Below the pieces are notes generated by a model. It was not told the origin of the DNA, made no database searches, and saw only the letters and a program-made list of their open reading frames with translations. Positions 1 through 7,028 of a stretch of 12,115 nucleotides of DNA are shown here, one piece after another (within the stretch, counting starts at the first letter, position 1; every line of letters starts with the position of its first letter). Source of the DNA: Bacteroidota bacterium (GTDB lineage Bacteria > Bacteroidota > Bacteroidia > Chitinophagales > Chitinophagaceae); assembly GCA_023386395.1 (NCBI GenBank), contig JAEWJV010000329.1, forward strand, positions 1 through 12,115, read 5' to 3'. The translations under genes were made by a program, and so were the position numbers.

Positions 1-544
1 GCTTTATATGACGAAGGTTATGCGCAATCAAAAACATAAACACATCACCGAGCTTTAATTTAATAAACTTCGCTATGGAAACGGGTATTCTTATTTTATT
101 CAAATTAACATACCTGGCCTGCTGTAACAATAATAATAATGTTTCCTGCTGGTTTATAAATGCTGCAATTATTTCATCGCTGTTATCTCCATTTGTTATG
201 GCATAATTTTTTGGCGCCTTCATTTTTTTTACTGCAACGCCATCTTCCCCGGGCAACATAAGTTTGGTAAAATAATTGCCAAGCCAGCCAGGCGTAAATG
301 TTTCAACCGCCGGCTGATGCTTTAATCTTGCCATATCAATGGCCCTTTCTATTGCAGGCAGGTAATAGCGGCCATACGCATTTAAATGACCAAGACATTG
401 CATGGCGCTCCATGAGCCTGGAGAAGGCTGCTGTTTAAAAACCGATGCAGGCATCATTTGCCATTGCTGAACAGCAATATTTAAAATACTTTCAGTTTGT
501 TCTTCCAGCAGTTCAATGAGTTGATGCGTGTTGTGAGTTTTCAT
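1..544 (-). CDS. DinB-fold (DinB_2-like) protein, C-terminus cut by window edge
   Basis: About 181 codons are visible and the frame stays open to the left edge, so the C-terminus is missing. The ATG at 544 is the only sensible start because a TAA lies in frame four codons upstream. The protein reads as a four-helix-bundle DinB/YfiT-type protein: it begins MKTHNTHQLIELLEEQ, has a GSWSAMQCLGHLNAYG motif around residue 45, and near the edge has IAHNLRHIK. The His in LGHL and the two in HNLRH match the three-His metal site of the family. Proteins of this fold include metal-dependent thiol transferases and many damage-inducible proteins of unknown substrate, so no reaction can be assigned. It lies downstream of the Crp/Fnr regulator gene on the same strand, 77 bp away, and could be cotranscribed or read from its own promoter. 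Confidence 0.8.
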   Translation of the reverse strand, partial: MKTHNTHQLIELLEEQTESILNIAVQQWQMMPASVFKQQPSPGSWSAMQCLGHLNAYGRYYLPAIERAIDMARLKHQPAVETFTPGWLGNYFTKLMLPGEDGVAVKKMKAPKNYAITNGDNSDEIIAAFINQQETLLLLLQQARYVNLNKIRIPVSIAKFIKLKLGDVFMFLIAHNLRHIK

Positions 545-581
545 ACATTTTGTTTATGATGCAAAGCTTGCATTTGCGCTG

Positions 582-617
582 TTTATAAATATTGGTAAAA
601 ACCAAGATTTATAAATA
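582..617. repeat. Small hairpin flanked by two copies of TTTATAAATA
   Basis: Between the Crp/Fnr stop and the DinB start, the decamer TTTATAAATA occurs at 582-591 and again at 608-617. Between the copies is a perfect 5-bp stem, TTGGT (592-596) and ACCAA (601-605), with an AAAA loop. The near-symmetry could be a weak transcript end, an operator or chance in AT-rich DNA. No T-run long enough for a convincing intrinsic terminator follows on the minus strand. Confidence 0.35.
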
Positions 618-621
618 ACCG

Positions 622-1212
622 CTATAAACGTACGGTGCCAAGCAGTTTGCTGAAATTGGTGGCATCAATACCGAGGTAGGATGCCAGGTATTTATGAGGA
701 ATTAGATTTAATACGTGGGGGCTGCGTTTTAGGAGCGCTTTAAATTTTTCTTCGGCAGAAAAACATTGCAGTTCTATCTGTCTTTCCAAAACACCTGCAA
801 AGGCAAAACTCAGCGATTTAAACATGCAGGTTTGAAAATCTGGGTAACGCTGCAATAAATTATTCACCTGCTTGTATTCCGTTCGCAAAAAGCTGCTTGC
901 TGTAAGCGTTTCCAGGAAGAATCGGGAGGGTTGTTGCAATAAAAAAGAATCTGCAATTCCGGAAAATGAGAAGGCGTACGTAAAAACGATGGTTGCTTCG
1001 CGGCCATCATCATGCGCATAAAAGCCGCGTTGCACACCATCCAAAACAAAATATAAACAGCGTTCCGTTTCCCCGGCTTTTGTAAGCAGTGTTTTGCGTT
1101 TGGCCTCATACGGTTTCCATATCGAAGAAAATTCATCCCAGGTATCATCCTGCAAAGGTTGTATGGCAAAGATTATTTTCTTCAAATGATCCAAGGCCTG
1201 CGTAGTTTCCAT
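622..1212 (-). CDS. Crp/Fnr-family transcriptional regulator
   Basis: This 196-residue protein has the layout of the short Bacteroidota Crp/Fnr regulators. An N-terminal cyclic-nucleotide-binding-like beta barrel spans about residues 25-120 and includes KAGETERCLYFVLDGVQRGF. A connecting helix follows around 125-150. The C-terminal winged helix-turn-helix contains KYLASYLGIDATNFSKLL (about 173-190). The effector is unknown: there is no Fnr-type N-terminal Cys cluster and the cAMP-binding signature is not clear. The ATG at 1212 is taken as start. The gene is divergent from the DUF899 gene, with 81 bp between the two starts, so that gene and its downstream neighbour are the natural candidate targets. 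This is an inference from position only. Confidence 0.85.
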   Translation of the reverse strand: METTQALDHLKKIIFAIQPLQDDTWDEFSSIWKPYEAKRKTLLTKAGETERCLYFVLDGVQRGFYAHDDGREATIVFTYAFSFSGIADSFLLQQPSRFFLETLTASSFLRTEYKQVNNLLQRYPDFQTCMFKSLSFAFAGVLERQIELQCFSAEEKFKALLKRSPHVLNLIPHKYLASYLGIDATNFSKLLGTVRL

Positions 1213-1249
1213 CGTGTTGTAAAATAAAAAAAATCTTTTTGAGTTGTAC

Positions 1250-1262
1250 GGATTTTAAATCC
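1250..1262. promoter_or_regulatory. 13-bp palindrome in divergent Crp/Fnr-DUF899 promoter region
   Basis: GGATTTTAAATCC is a 6-bp inverted repeat around one central base, placed 31 bp before the DUF899 ATG and 37 bp before the regulator ATG. Its position would suit an operator shared by both genes. It does not resemble the classical TTGATNNNNATCAA Crp/Fnr site, so the assignment is speculative. No clear TAnnTTTG promoter box was found in this gap. Confidence 0.25.
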
Positions 1263-1293
1263 CCGTTTGTCTTTAACTAAAATAATAACAATT

Positions 1294-2115
1294 ATGGAAA
1301 CACAAACTATGCAGCTTGCCGCAAAAGGCAAACATCAAATTGTAAAGCCTGAAGAATGGTTAAAGGCACGCCAGGAATTATTACAGAAAGAAAAAGAATT
1401 TACGAGGGCATATGATAAATTAAGGGCTGAACGGCTTGTATTGCCCTGGACACAACTGACCAAAAATTATGTATTTGACAGCATTGATGGCAAGGTATCA
1501 TTGGCTGACCTGTTTGATGGCCGCAGCCAGTTAATTATCCAGCATTTTATGTTCGGGCCCGATTGGGAGGAAGGCTGCGTGGGCTGTTCATTCGGCGCCG
1601 ATCACGCGCAGGCCGCGTTAATACATTTAAACAATCATGATGTAAGTTACGTGGCTGTTTCCCGCGCCCCGCTTGAAAAAATTGAAGCATTTAAAAAGCG
1701 TATGGGCTGGACGTTTCCATGGGTTTCATCCCTAAACAACAATTTCAACTTCGATTTCCATGTATCGTTCAGAACGCAGGACATTGTGGATGGAAAAGTG
1801 TATTACAATTATGGCATGCAGCCTTACATGGGCGAAGAGGCGCCGGGCGACAGTGCATTTTATAAAGATGAAGATGGAAATATATTTCACACTTATTCAT
1901 CATATGCGCGGGGTGGTGAAAATCAAATATCGACTTATATGATACTTGATACAGCGCCGTTAGGCAGAAATGAAGGGGAAGGTGAAAACCTTACAAGCTG
2001 GGTGCGGCATCACGATAAGTATAATACCGGCGGACATGTTAATATGCAGGGCCGCTATGTTGCTGAAGAGAAAAAAGACAGTTGCTGTCATAGTGATGAA
2101 CATAAACAACAGTAA
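1294..2115 (+). CDS. DUF899-family thioredoxin-like protein with Cys/His tail
   Basis: The 273-residue product matches the DUF899 family closely along its length. It has WLKARQELLQKEKEFT (22-37), LADLFDGRSQLIIQHFMFGP (70-89), a CxxC pair at Cys95/Cys98 within GCVGCSFGADH, and a late segment KDEDGNIFHTYSSYARGGE. Family members have a thioredoxin-like fold but no agreed function; a redox role is likely from the CxxC. The ATG at 1294 is preferred over an in-frame TTG at 1267, because the sequence before 1294 is AT-rich leader and METQTMQLAAKG is a typical start. The last residues, DSCCHSDEHKQQ, add a Cys-Cys-His...His cluster after the usual WVRHHDKY end of the family, suggesting metal or thiol chemistry. 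The gene is divergent from the Crp/Fnr regulator and lies just before a small membrane protein gene. Confidence 0.85.
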   Translation: METQTMQLAAKGKHQIVKPEEWLKARQELLQKEKEFTRAYDKLRAERLVLPWTQLTKNYVFDSIDGKVSLADLFDGRSQLIIQHFMFGPDWEEGCVGCSFGADHAQAALIHLNNHDVSYVAVSRAPLEKIEAFKKRMGWTFPWVSSLNNNFNFDFHVSFRTQDIVDGKVYYNYGMQPYMGEEAPGDSAFYKDEDGNIFHTYSSYARGGENQISTYMILDTAPLGRNEGEGENLTSWVRHHDKYNTGGHVNMQGRYVAEEKKDSCCHSDEHKQQ

Positions 2116-2116
2116 T

Positions 2117-2422
2117 ATGCAATGCCACTGCAACACACATACAAGGCCGTTGAAAACCGATGAAAACAAAGAAGGTAAAAAGAAGACAGTCCGGCGCAGC
2201 AAAGACTATATAAAAATGGCTGTTTCTGCATTTGTTTTTGTGCTGATACCAAAATGCCCGGTTTGTCTTGCCGGGTATATTGCGCTGGGCACCGGGCTTG
2301 GAATATCTTTAACCACCGCAACTTATATAAGATTTGGTTTAATTATAGCATGTGTGCTATCATTGCTCTATTTTGTATTTAAACAAATAAGCAGGTATTT
2401 GTTTCATCGTTCTGCGACGTAA
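2117..2422 (+). CDS. Small two-helix membrane protein with KCPVC motif
   Basis: About 101 residues from the ATG at 2117, one base after the DUF899 stop. An in-frame ATG at 2096 would add seven residues and overlap the DUF899 gene; the choice is open. The N-terminus holds MQCHCNTH, two Cys and a His in the first eight residues. A highly charged Lys/Arg stretch follows (about 18-33). The first hydrophobic segment (about 34-65) contains PKCPVCLAGY with Cys47 and Cys50. A second helix runs about 70-88, and the tail is basic. Small Bacteroidota proteins with a KCPxC segment in the first membrane helix are common and mostly uncharacterised. The Cys pair could bind metal or cycle as a disulfide. Tight spacing makes cotranscription with DUF899 very likely. 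I do not recognise a named family. Confidence 0.7.
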   Translation: MQCHCNTHTRPLKTDENKEGKKKTVRRSKDYIKMAVSAFVFVLIPKCPVCLAGYIALGTGLGISLTTATYIRFGLIIACVLSLLYFVFKQISRYLFHRSAT

Positions 2423-2460
2423 ATTGCAAAACATGAAATGTGTTATATTAAGCAATTAAC

Positions 2461-2491
2461 GACTGGTTCAGTCTCAGAGACTGAACCAGTC
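2461..2491. repeat. Perfect palindrome, 15-bp arms around one base
   Basis: GACTGGTTCAGTCTC (2461-2475) and its exact reverse complement (2477-2491) flank a single A. Each arm is itself a small imperfect palindrome (ACTG...CAGT), so the site could form a long hairpin or a nested structure. It lies 38 bp after the stop of the small membrane protein. No T-run follows on the plus strand, so it is not a standard intrinsic terminator. Confidence 0.8.
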
Positions 2492-2500
2492 TGATAAAGC

Positions 2501-2580
2501 TGCCATGAAATTTGTTGTACAAGGGAGTGACACAAGCGACGATGCCATGAAATGCTGCAGCTGATAACATAAAATTTCAT
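2501..2580. repeat. Intergenic repeat-like element with duplicated TGCCATGAAAT
   Basis: TGCCATGAAAT occurs at 2501-2511 and again at 2543-2553. ATGAAATTT (2505-2513) is matched by its reverse complement AAATTTCAT (2572-2580), and CTGATAA occurs on both sides (2491-2497 and 2561-2567). With the palindrome just upstream, this accounts for most of the 177-bp gap before the YCII gene. No open reading frame worth calling lies here. It may belong to a dispersed intergenic repeat family, which the window alone cannot show. Confidence 0.4.
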
Positions 2581-2599
2581 TACCAAAAAGCATATTTCA

Positions 2600-2947
2600 A
2601 TGGAGAACTTTTTGTTTATTGTAAGGGAAGACCTGCAACGTTTAAAAGAAACAGGAGCGCAACAGCTACGCATACAGGAAATGACAAAATGGTGCGAAGG
2701 GCTGGCAGAATCAGGAAACTATAAGGGCGGCGACCCGCTGAAAACAAACGGCAGCTACATTACAAAAGATAATGTAGTTTCTGACGGGCCTTTTATTGAA
2801 GCAAAGGAATGTATAAGCGGCTTTATCCTTCTGCATGCTGAAAACATGGAGCAGGCCATTGCGATTGCACAAACATGCCCTTATATCCTGGATGGATCGA
2901 TAGCGCTTGAAATAAGGCCCATGCTTACTGCAACAATGATGGGCTGA
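2600..2947 (+). CDS. YCII/DGPF-domain protein, partner of ECF42 sigma factor
   Basis: The 115-residue product is a single YCII-related domain of the DGPF type. It has a ferredoxin-like fold pattern starting MENFLFIVRED, followed by NGSYITKDNVVSDGPFIEAK, with the DGPF signature at residues 62-65, and then a helix rich in Ala and Gln (about 81-92). Length and motif are normal for the family. The stop codon TGA shares its last base with the ATG of the sigma factor gene (TGATG), so translation of the two is probably coupled. DGPF proteins are the standard genomic partners, and in studied actinobacteria the main regulated targets, of ECF42 sigma factors. Their biochemical activity is unknown. Confidence 0.88.
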   Translation: MENFLFIVREDLQRLKETGAQQLRIQEMTKWCEGLAESGNYKGGDPLKTNGSYITKDNVVSDGPFIEAKECISGFILLHAENMEQAIAIAQTCPYILDGSIALEIRPMLTATMMG

Positions 2948-4176
2948 TGTATAATTTACAGCAACAGGTTGACCAGCTATACAAAAAGCAATATGGTAAA
3001 ATGATTGCAATGCTGCTGTATTGTTTTCGCAACATGCATATTGAAACCGCAGAAGACATTGTGCAGGATGCTTTTTCATCTGCATTAACTTCATGGAGTG
3101 ATAATAACATTCCGGCAAATATGGAAGGATGGCTGTTTATGGTATGCCGGAATAAAGCTATTAACAAGCTGAAGGAAAAGAAATATTTACCTGCAGACGA
3201 AACTGAAAGTTCAGTGATTCATGAAGCCATATTTCCTGAATCGCTCATAAAAGACCAGGAGCTGAAATTATTGTTTGCATGCGCACATCCGGATCTTTCA
3301 CCAAAGGCGCAGGTAGTTATTACACTTAAATATGTCATCAATTTAAAAGTTGAATCCATTGCCAAAATACTCGCCATGAGCATTGATGGCATTGATAAGC
3401 TGCTTACACGGTCAAGGCAAAAGATAAAGGATGAAAAGATATTGTTTAAAGAATTAACGGCAGGTGCATTAGGCCAACGATTGACCATTGTGCATAAAAT
3501 TCTTTACCTGGTTTTTAATGAAGGCTATAAATCATCCTGGGGCAAAGAATTGATACGCGAAAAACTTTGCGAAGACGCACTGATCATGACGAAAATATTA
3601 TTGGAAAGCGGCTTCGCCAATAAAGAAACGCAGGCCTTGTATGCATTGATGCTGTTTAACGCGGCAAGATTAAAATCAAGATTTTCTTCAGATGGAATGC
3701 TGCTTGACCTTGAAGAGCAGGACCGCAGTTTATGGAACGAGGATTTAATTATGCTTGGCTGGAAACATCTCCGCGACTCAAAAGAAAATGTTGTATCGTC
3801 GTACCATTATGAGGCTTCAATTGCTTACCTGCATTGCAATGCGGCGAATTTTAAATCTACTGACTGGAATACAATCAAGGGGCTTTATTTAAAATTATTA
3901 CAACTTAATTCAAACCCTTTTATTGAATTAAATTATGCCATTGCCTTATATTATGCAGGCAAAAAAGCAGATGCGTTTTCCATTTTAAAAAAGCTGGAAC
4001 AAAACGCATTTATGCATCAATATTATTTATTGAATGCCACTTTAGGGAAACTGAATTTGCTGGAACATGATAGGTTTAATGCAAAAAAATACCTGTCTTT
4101 AGCGGTAACGCAAACTAATATGCAGGCGGAGAAAGAGTTTATTAAACAGCTAATGAGAAAGATTGATGAGGGCTAA
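2947..4176 (+). CDS. ECF42-type RNA polymerase sigma factor with C-terminal extension
   Basis: The 409-residue protein joins an ordinary ECF core to an extension of more than 200 residues. The sigma2 region covers about residues 5-75, including HIETAEDIVQDAFSSAL. The sigma4 region covers about 110-165, including DLSPKAQVVITLKYV and SRQKIKDEKI. The extension (about 170-409) carries ECF42 hallmarks: FNEGYKSSWGKELIREKLC, EEQDRSLWNEDLI, and a TPR-like SSYHYEASIAYLHC followed by DWNTIKGLYLKLL. In characterised ECF42 proteins the extension, not a separate anti-sigma factor, governs activity, and none is encoded nearby. The gene overlaps the upstream DGPF gene by one base and converges with the last gene of the pigment locus, 57 bp away. 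Its inducing signal cannot be told from sequence. Confidence 0.92.
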   Translation: MYNLQQQVDQLYKKQYGKMIAMLLYCFRNMHIETAEDIVQDAFSSALTSWSDNNIPANMEGWLFMVCRNKAINKLKEKKYLPADETESSVIHEAIFPESLIKDQELKLLFACAHPDLSPKAQVVITLKYVINLKVESIAKILAMSIDGIDKLLTRSRQKIKDEKILFKELTAGALGQRLTIVHKILYLVFNEGYKSSWGKELIREKLCEDALIMTKILLESGFANKETQALYALMLFNAARLKSRFSSDGMLLDLEEQDRSLWNEDLIMLGWKHLRDSKENVVSSYHYEASIAYLHCNAANFKSTDWNTIKGLYLKLLQLNSNPFIELNYAIALYYAGKKADAFSILKKLEQNAFMHQYYLLNATLGKLNLLEHDRFNAKKYLSLAVTQTNMQAEKEFIKQLMRKIDEG

Positions 4177-4233
4177 AAAGTTATTTAATGAATAAAGGTT
4201 TCAAAAGCGGCTGATCGTAATTTGTTCAAGCTT

Positions 4234-4608
4234 TTAAATAGTAGTAAGCTTATAAGATGCCTTCATTTTATAACAAACTGCACCGGCTTTCAGGATTTTA
4301 GCATTCACGTTAAAAACACTTTCTTCCACTTGTTCAAAAGTGATGGAAAAACTGATAACAGTATTTGCTTCCGGTTCAATTATACGCAGGAATTTTATTT
4401 CATCAGCTTTAATCAACCGGATTTTTGAATGAAGCGCTTCTTCTAAAAGTTCTTTTATTATTTGGAGCATGCAGGCCCCGGGCAAAACAGCCCTCACAGG
4501 AAAATGGCCCATGAATATTTCATGAGCGCTGTTTAGTCCAATCAACGCCTCAATTGAATTGGTTGTCTGTTCAATATGCTGGATAATATAAAGAGCATTT
4601 TTCAGCAT
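4234..4608 (-). CDS. FabZ-like hotdog dehydratase with His kept, catalytic acid replaced by Gln
   Basis: The 124-residue product is a single hotdog domain. The motif GHFPVRAVLPGACMLQIIKE begins at residue 34, with the catalytic His at 35. Counting along the FabZ pattern, the acidic residue that pairs with this His is Gln49. The likely role is dehydration of 3-hydroxyacyl-ACP intermediates during polyene growth, alone or with the second hotdog protein encoded at 8885-9307. The ATG at 4608 gives a family-like N-terminus (MLKNALYIIQHIEQ) and leaves a 4-bp gap to the upstream stop. A GTG at 4620, overlapping that stop, would add four residues and cannot be excluded. It is the last gene of the minus-strand locus and converges with the ECF42 gene. 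Confidence 0.85.
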   Translation of the reverse strand: MLKNALYIIQHIEQTTNSIEALIGLNSAHEIFMGHFPVRAVLPGACMLQIIKELLEEALHSKIRLIKADEIKFLRIIEPEANTVISFSITFEQVEESVFNVNAKILKAGAVCYKMKASYKLTTI

Positions 4609-4612
4609 CCGG

Positions 4613-5680
4613 TTAGTCACATTTTGAAATTAATATGAATGAATGATACCTGTGTTGATAACAATTATAAATTAAAACACGGTTTATCTTTTCAGCATTA
4701 ACACCTGTTTCTTTAAAGCATGGCGGCAATTGTTTTTGTTTAATAATATTGGCTGCAAGCCATAATGCAAAGGAAGAAGATGTAGGGTATTCACCGCACA
4801 GATGTTTATAATTTATAGAAGCAACATCCGCAAAAACATTATTTTCTATATCATCAAATATCTTATCCTGCGTTACATCCCCATTCCTGCCTGTAATAAT
4901 TAAATCAATACCGCCGGCGTTAATTTTATGGGCTGATAAAAATCTTGCAGCTTCATTTTTTACATCACCGCCACTGGCCTTATAAATAAGTTCTATGCCG
5001 TCAATTTGCGCATAATCATTTTCATTATGATTGCAGGATAACAAAAAGAACCCGCTTCCCTGGCCTGCAATACTTCCCCGTGTATTGGAATTAAACAGGG
5101 AAAGATTGGAGGCAGCTTTTTGTTTAAACAGCCCAAACCTGCGCAATACATTCCAGGTAAAATCTGTCATTTCATCTGCACTGCCAGCCAATACATTTTC
5201 AGCGCTTTGTTCATTCAACAACAGCATAGCATCGGTTAATGCATGTTCAAAAGAAAAGCCCCGGTGTGCATATGTTGTATTATAATTATGGCATTTTAAT
5301 GTTAATGCAATTTGTGCGCTTACAAGGTTATGTGTTGATTGAATAAATGAGGTTGGCGAAAGCGCCCGTTCATCCTGCAAAACAATACTTTTTAAAAAAG
5401 CTTCGGAATCTTCCATGCATCCATAAGATGTGCCTGAAACAATCGCATCAACAGTTTCAATGCCTGTATCTTTCAAACAACGCAATGCTGTGGTAACACC
5501 GGTGCGCACCACTTTACTCATGCGGCGCAGTTGCCTTGCATCCATAAAGTCCTTATAAGATGGCTCTGCAAAAGGCAATATCGTTTCCGTGTATTCAATC
5601 GGGGAACCTGTAAATAAACCATTATTGAAAGTTTCCTGTGCGCTTATATATGAAGCCGAACGGATAAATATCTTCTTCAT
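4613..5680 (-). CDS. Ketosynthase-like chain length factor (CLF), catalytic triad absent
   Basis: A 355-residue thiolase-fold protein aligned with beta-ketoacyl-ACP synthases: SGTSYGCMEDSEAFL (82-96), SPTSFIQSTHNLVSAQIAL (108-126) and LAGSADEMTDF (164-174). Where an active enzyme has the nucleophilic Cys it reads TTYAHRGFSFEHA. The HGTGT motif is replaced by TGRNGD, and the last GHT motif by KHLCGEYPTSSS, so Cys and both His are gone. This is the pattern of chain length factors of type II polyketide systems, including the KS:CLF pairs of aryl-polyene loci. Its start lies one base after the stop of KS2, so the two are almost surely made together and form a heterodimer whose CLF half shapes product length. 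A non-catalytic role is inferred from the missing residues. Confidence 0.88.
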   Translation of the reverse strand: MKKIFIRSASYISAQETFNNGLFTGSPIEYTETILPFAEPSYKDFMDARQLRRMSKVVRTGVTTALRCLKDTGIETVDAIVSGTSYGCMEDSEAFLKSIVLQDERALSPTSFIQSTHNLVSAQIALTLKCHNYNTTYAHRGFSFEHALTDAMLLLNEQSAENVLAGSADEMTDFTWNVLRRFGLFKQKAASNLSLFNSNTRGSIAGQGSGFFLLSCNHNENDYAQIDGIELIYKASGGDVKNEAARFLSAHKINAGGIDLIITGRNGDVTQDKIFDDIENNVFADVASINYKHLCGEYPTSSSFALWLAANIIKQKQLPPCFKETGVNAEKINRVLIYNCYQHRYHSFILISKCD

Positions 5681-5681
5681 T

Positions 5682-6878
5682 TTACAGTTTTGAAAAAATT
5701 AATGAAGAACAATTACCGCCAAAGCCAAACGAATTAGAAAGCACATGCTTTACCGGCTGTTTTGAGAACATGGTTTCTGCTGAAAATGAAAACTCCTGAA
5801 TGGGTGTTTGCAACCGGAGGTTCGGATAAATTAGACCATGCTTCACAGCCAGTGAAGAGAACACTGCTTCAATGCCGCCGCTTGCGCCAAGCGTATGGCC
5901 GGTAAAAGATTTCGTTGAGCTCATTTTAGGATAAGGCGCCTTAAACAAACGCTGTATTGCAGCGCCTTCCGCCATATCATTATTGTAGGTTCCGGTGCCA
6001 TGCAGGTTTATATAATCAATGTCGCCTGCATTTAACTGCGCTGTCTGTAAGGCCTGCTGCATGGCCAGGTAAGAACCAATACCATCCGGCGATGAAGCGG
6101 TTTGATGATAGGCGTCATTGCTATTGGAATAGCCTTTCAGCTCGCAATACATTTCTTTATTTAATCGCTGCGCAACAGCATCAGAAACAAGTACTACGTA
6201 ACCTGCGCCTTCACCCAGGTTCAATCCATTCCTGTTTTCATCAAAAGGCCTGCAAAATCCTTTATCTAAAATCATCAGCGTATTAAAACCATTAAAAGTA
6301 AATTTTGCCAATGCATCTGTGCCGCCTGCAACAGCCACATCAAGCATGCCTGCTTTTATAAGCCTTGCGCCCAGCATAATTGAATTAGCTGACGATGAGC
6401 ATGCCGTATTAATGGTAGTTGTATAACCGGTGATGTTAAGTTTATCTGCAACAACCTGTGTTATGCTGCCGCATTCATGATGCATTACATCGTGCAGGTC
6501 GCCTTTGCTATAACCTTTTAAAACATCTGTAAAAAAATGTTCTGTTTTATCAATGCCTGCCGCAGTAGTTGCCGATATAAAGCCACAACGTAATGCATGT
6601 ATGTTTTCAATAGCCGCATCTTTTAAGGCTTCGCCGGCAGCAGACATGCTCAATAGAGCGGTACGGCTTAGTGTATTAGACAACCCTGTTTTTTCAGCAA
6701 GCGCATTATTACTCAACTTCACTTCTGCAACGGGAATTTCGCTGGCATGCACAGTTCTCAAAAACACCGCATTCGCTATACCGGCCTGCCCTGTTTCCAA
6801 TGCCTGCAAACATTCCTGCACATTGTTGCCAATGGCAGATATAATGCCCAATCCTGCTATGTAAATTTTATCATTCAT
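5682..6878 (-). CDS. Beta-ketoacyl-ACP synthase, KASII/FabF-like (KS2)
   Basis: An intact ketosynthase of 398 residues starting MNDKIYIAGLG at the ATG at 6878; a TTG three codons upstream is less likely. Catalytic residues are in place: Cys160 in TINTACSSSANS, His293 in NLHGTGTYNND, Lys323 and His328 in STKSFTGHTLGASGG, and the closing SNSFGFGGNCSS. It catalyses decarboxylative Claisen condensation of malonyl-ACP with the growing acyl chain. One base separates it from the CLF gene, pointing to a KS:CLF heterodimer of the aryl-polyene/flexirubin type. A gap of 150 bp precedes it, unusual in this otherwise tight locus, and this gap holds traces of a small gene. Confidence 0.92.
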   Translation of the reverse strand: MNDKIYIAGLGIISAIGNNVQECLQALETGQAGIANAVFLRTVHASEIPVAEVKLSNNALAEKTGLSNTLSRTALLSMSAAGEALKDAAIENIHALRCGFISATTAAGIDKTEHFFTDVLKGYSKGDLHDVMHHECGSITQVVADKLNITGYTTTINTACSSSANSIMLGARLIKAGMLDVAVAGGTDALAKFTFNGFNTLMILDKGFCRPFDENRNGLNLGEGAGYVVLVSDAVAQRLNKEMYCELKGYSNSNDAYHQTASSPDGIGSYLAMQQALQTAQLNAGDIDYINLHGTGTYNNDMAEGAAIQRLFKAPYPKMSSTKSFTGHTLGASGGIEAVFSSLAVKHGLIYPNLRLQTPIQEFSFSAETMFSKQPVKHVLSNSFGFGGNCSSLIFSKL

Positions 6879-6883
6879 TATTT

Positions 6884-7013
6884 TCAATCGCCGCTTTCGT
6901 CGATCGTGAAATCTTCAAGGCTTACTGCTGTTTTATAACACGTTCGGTTTTTTGTTTAATTTATTAAGATGTTCAAACTCAATTTTACTTCTGAAATTCT
7001 CACACACTTTCAT
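6884..7013 (-). pseudogene. Possible small gene split by one extra base in an A6 run
   Basis: After the half-ketosynthase stop, an ATG at 7013 opens a 26-codon frame (MKVCENFRSKIEF..., ending at 6933). In the neighbouring frame, another stretch reads TCYKTAVSLEDFTIDESGD (from 6943) and ends with TGA at 6884-6886, only five bases before the KS2 ATG. The second stretch has no start codon of its own after its upstream TAA. Removing one base from the A6 run near 6948-6953 joins both into a protein of about 42 residues. The protein-like composition and operon-like spacing suggest a real small gene that is broken or misread at a homopolymer. It resembles nothing I recognise, and coincidence remains possible. 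Confidence 0.3.
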
Positions 7014-7028
7014 TTCACTATTGAGTAT

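Noticed and set aside
864..1169. 101-codon minus-strand frame inside the Crp/Fnr gene
   Set aside because: It lies out of frame within a clear regulator gene and its translation has no domain-like pattern.
1970..2116. Longer version of the small membrane protein starting inside the DUF899 gene
   Set aside because: The extra N-terminal segment overlaps well-conserved DUF899 coding sequence in another frame and has no membrane or family signature. Starts at 2117 or 2096 are more sensible.
2461..2491. Palindrome as a standard intrinsic terminator for the small membrane protein
   Set aside because: The stem is strong but no T-run follows on the plus strand, so a simple Rho-independent terminator is not supported.
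4203..4235. AAAAGC...GCTTTT inverted pair between the ECF42 and dehydratase genes as a terminator
   Set aside because: Only six base pairs with a loop of over 20 bases, and the right arm enters the dehydratase stop codon; too weak to call although two genes converge here.
5031..6864. Plus-strand open frames opposite the CLF and KS2 genes
   Set aside because: They lie antisense to strongly conserved ketosynthase sequence and their translations look like shadow frames, with no recognisable domain.
6879..7028. Acyl carrier protein gene in the gap before KS2
   Set aside because: The gap of 150 bp is too short for a usual 75-85 residue carrier protein and neither frame shows the DSL phosphopantetheine motif.
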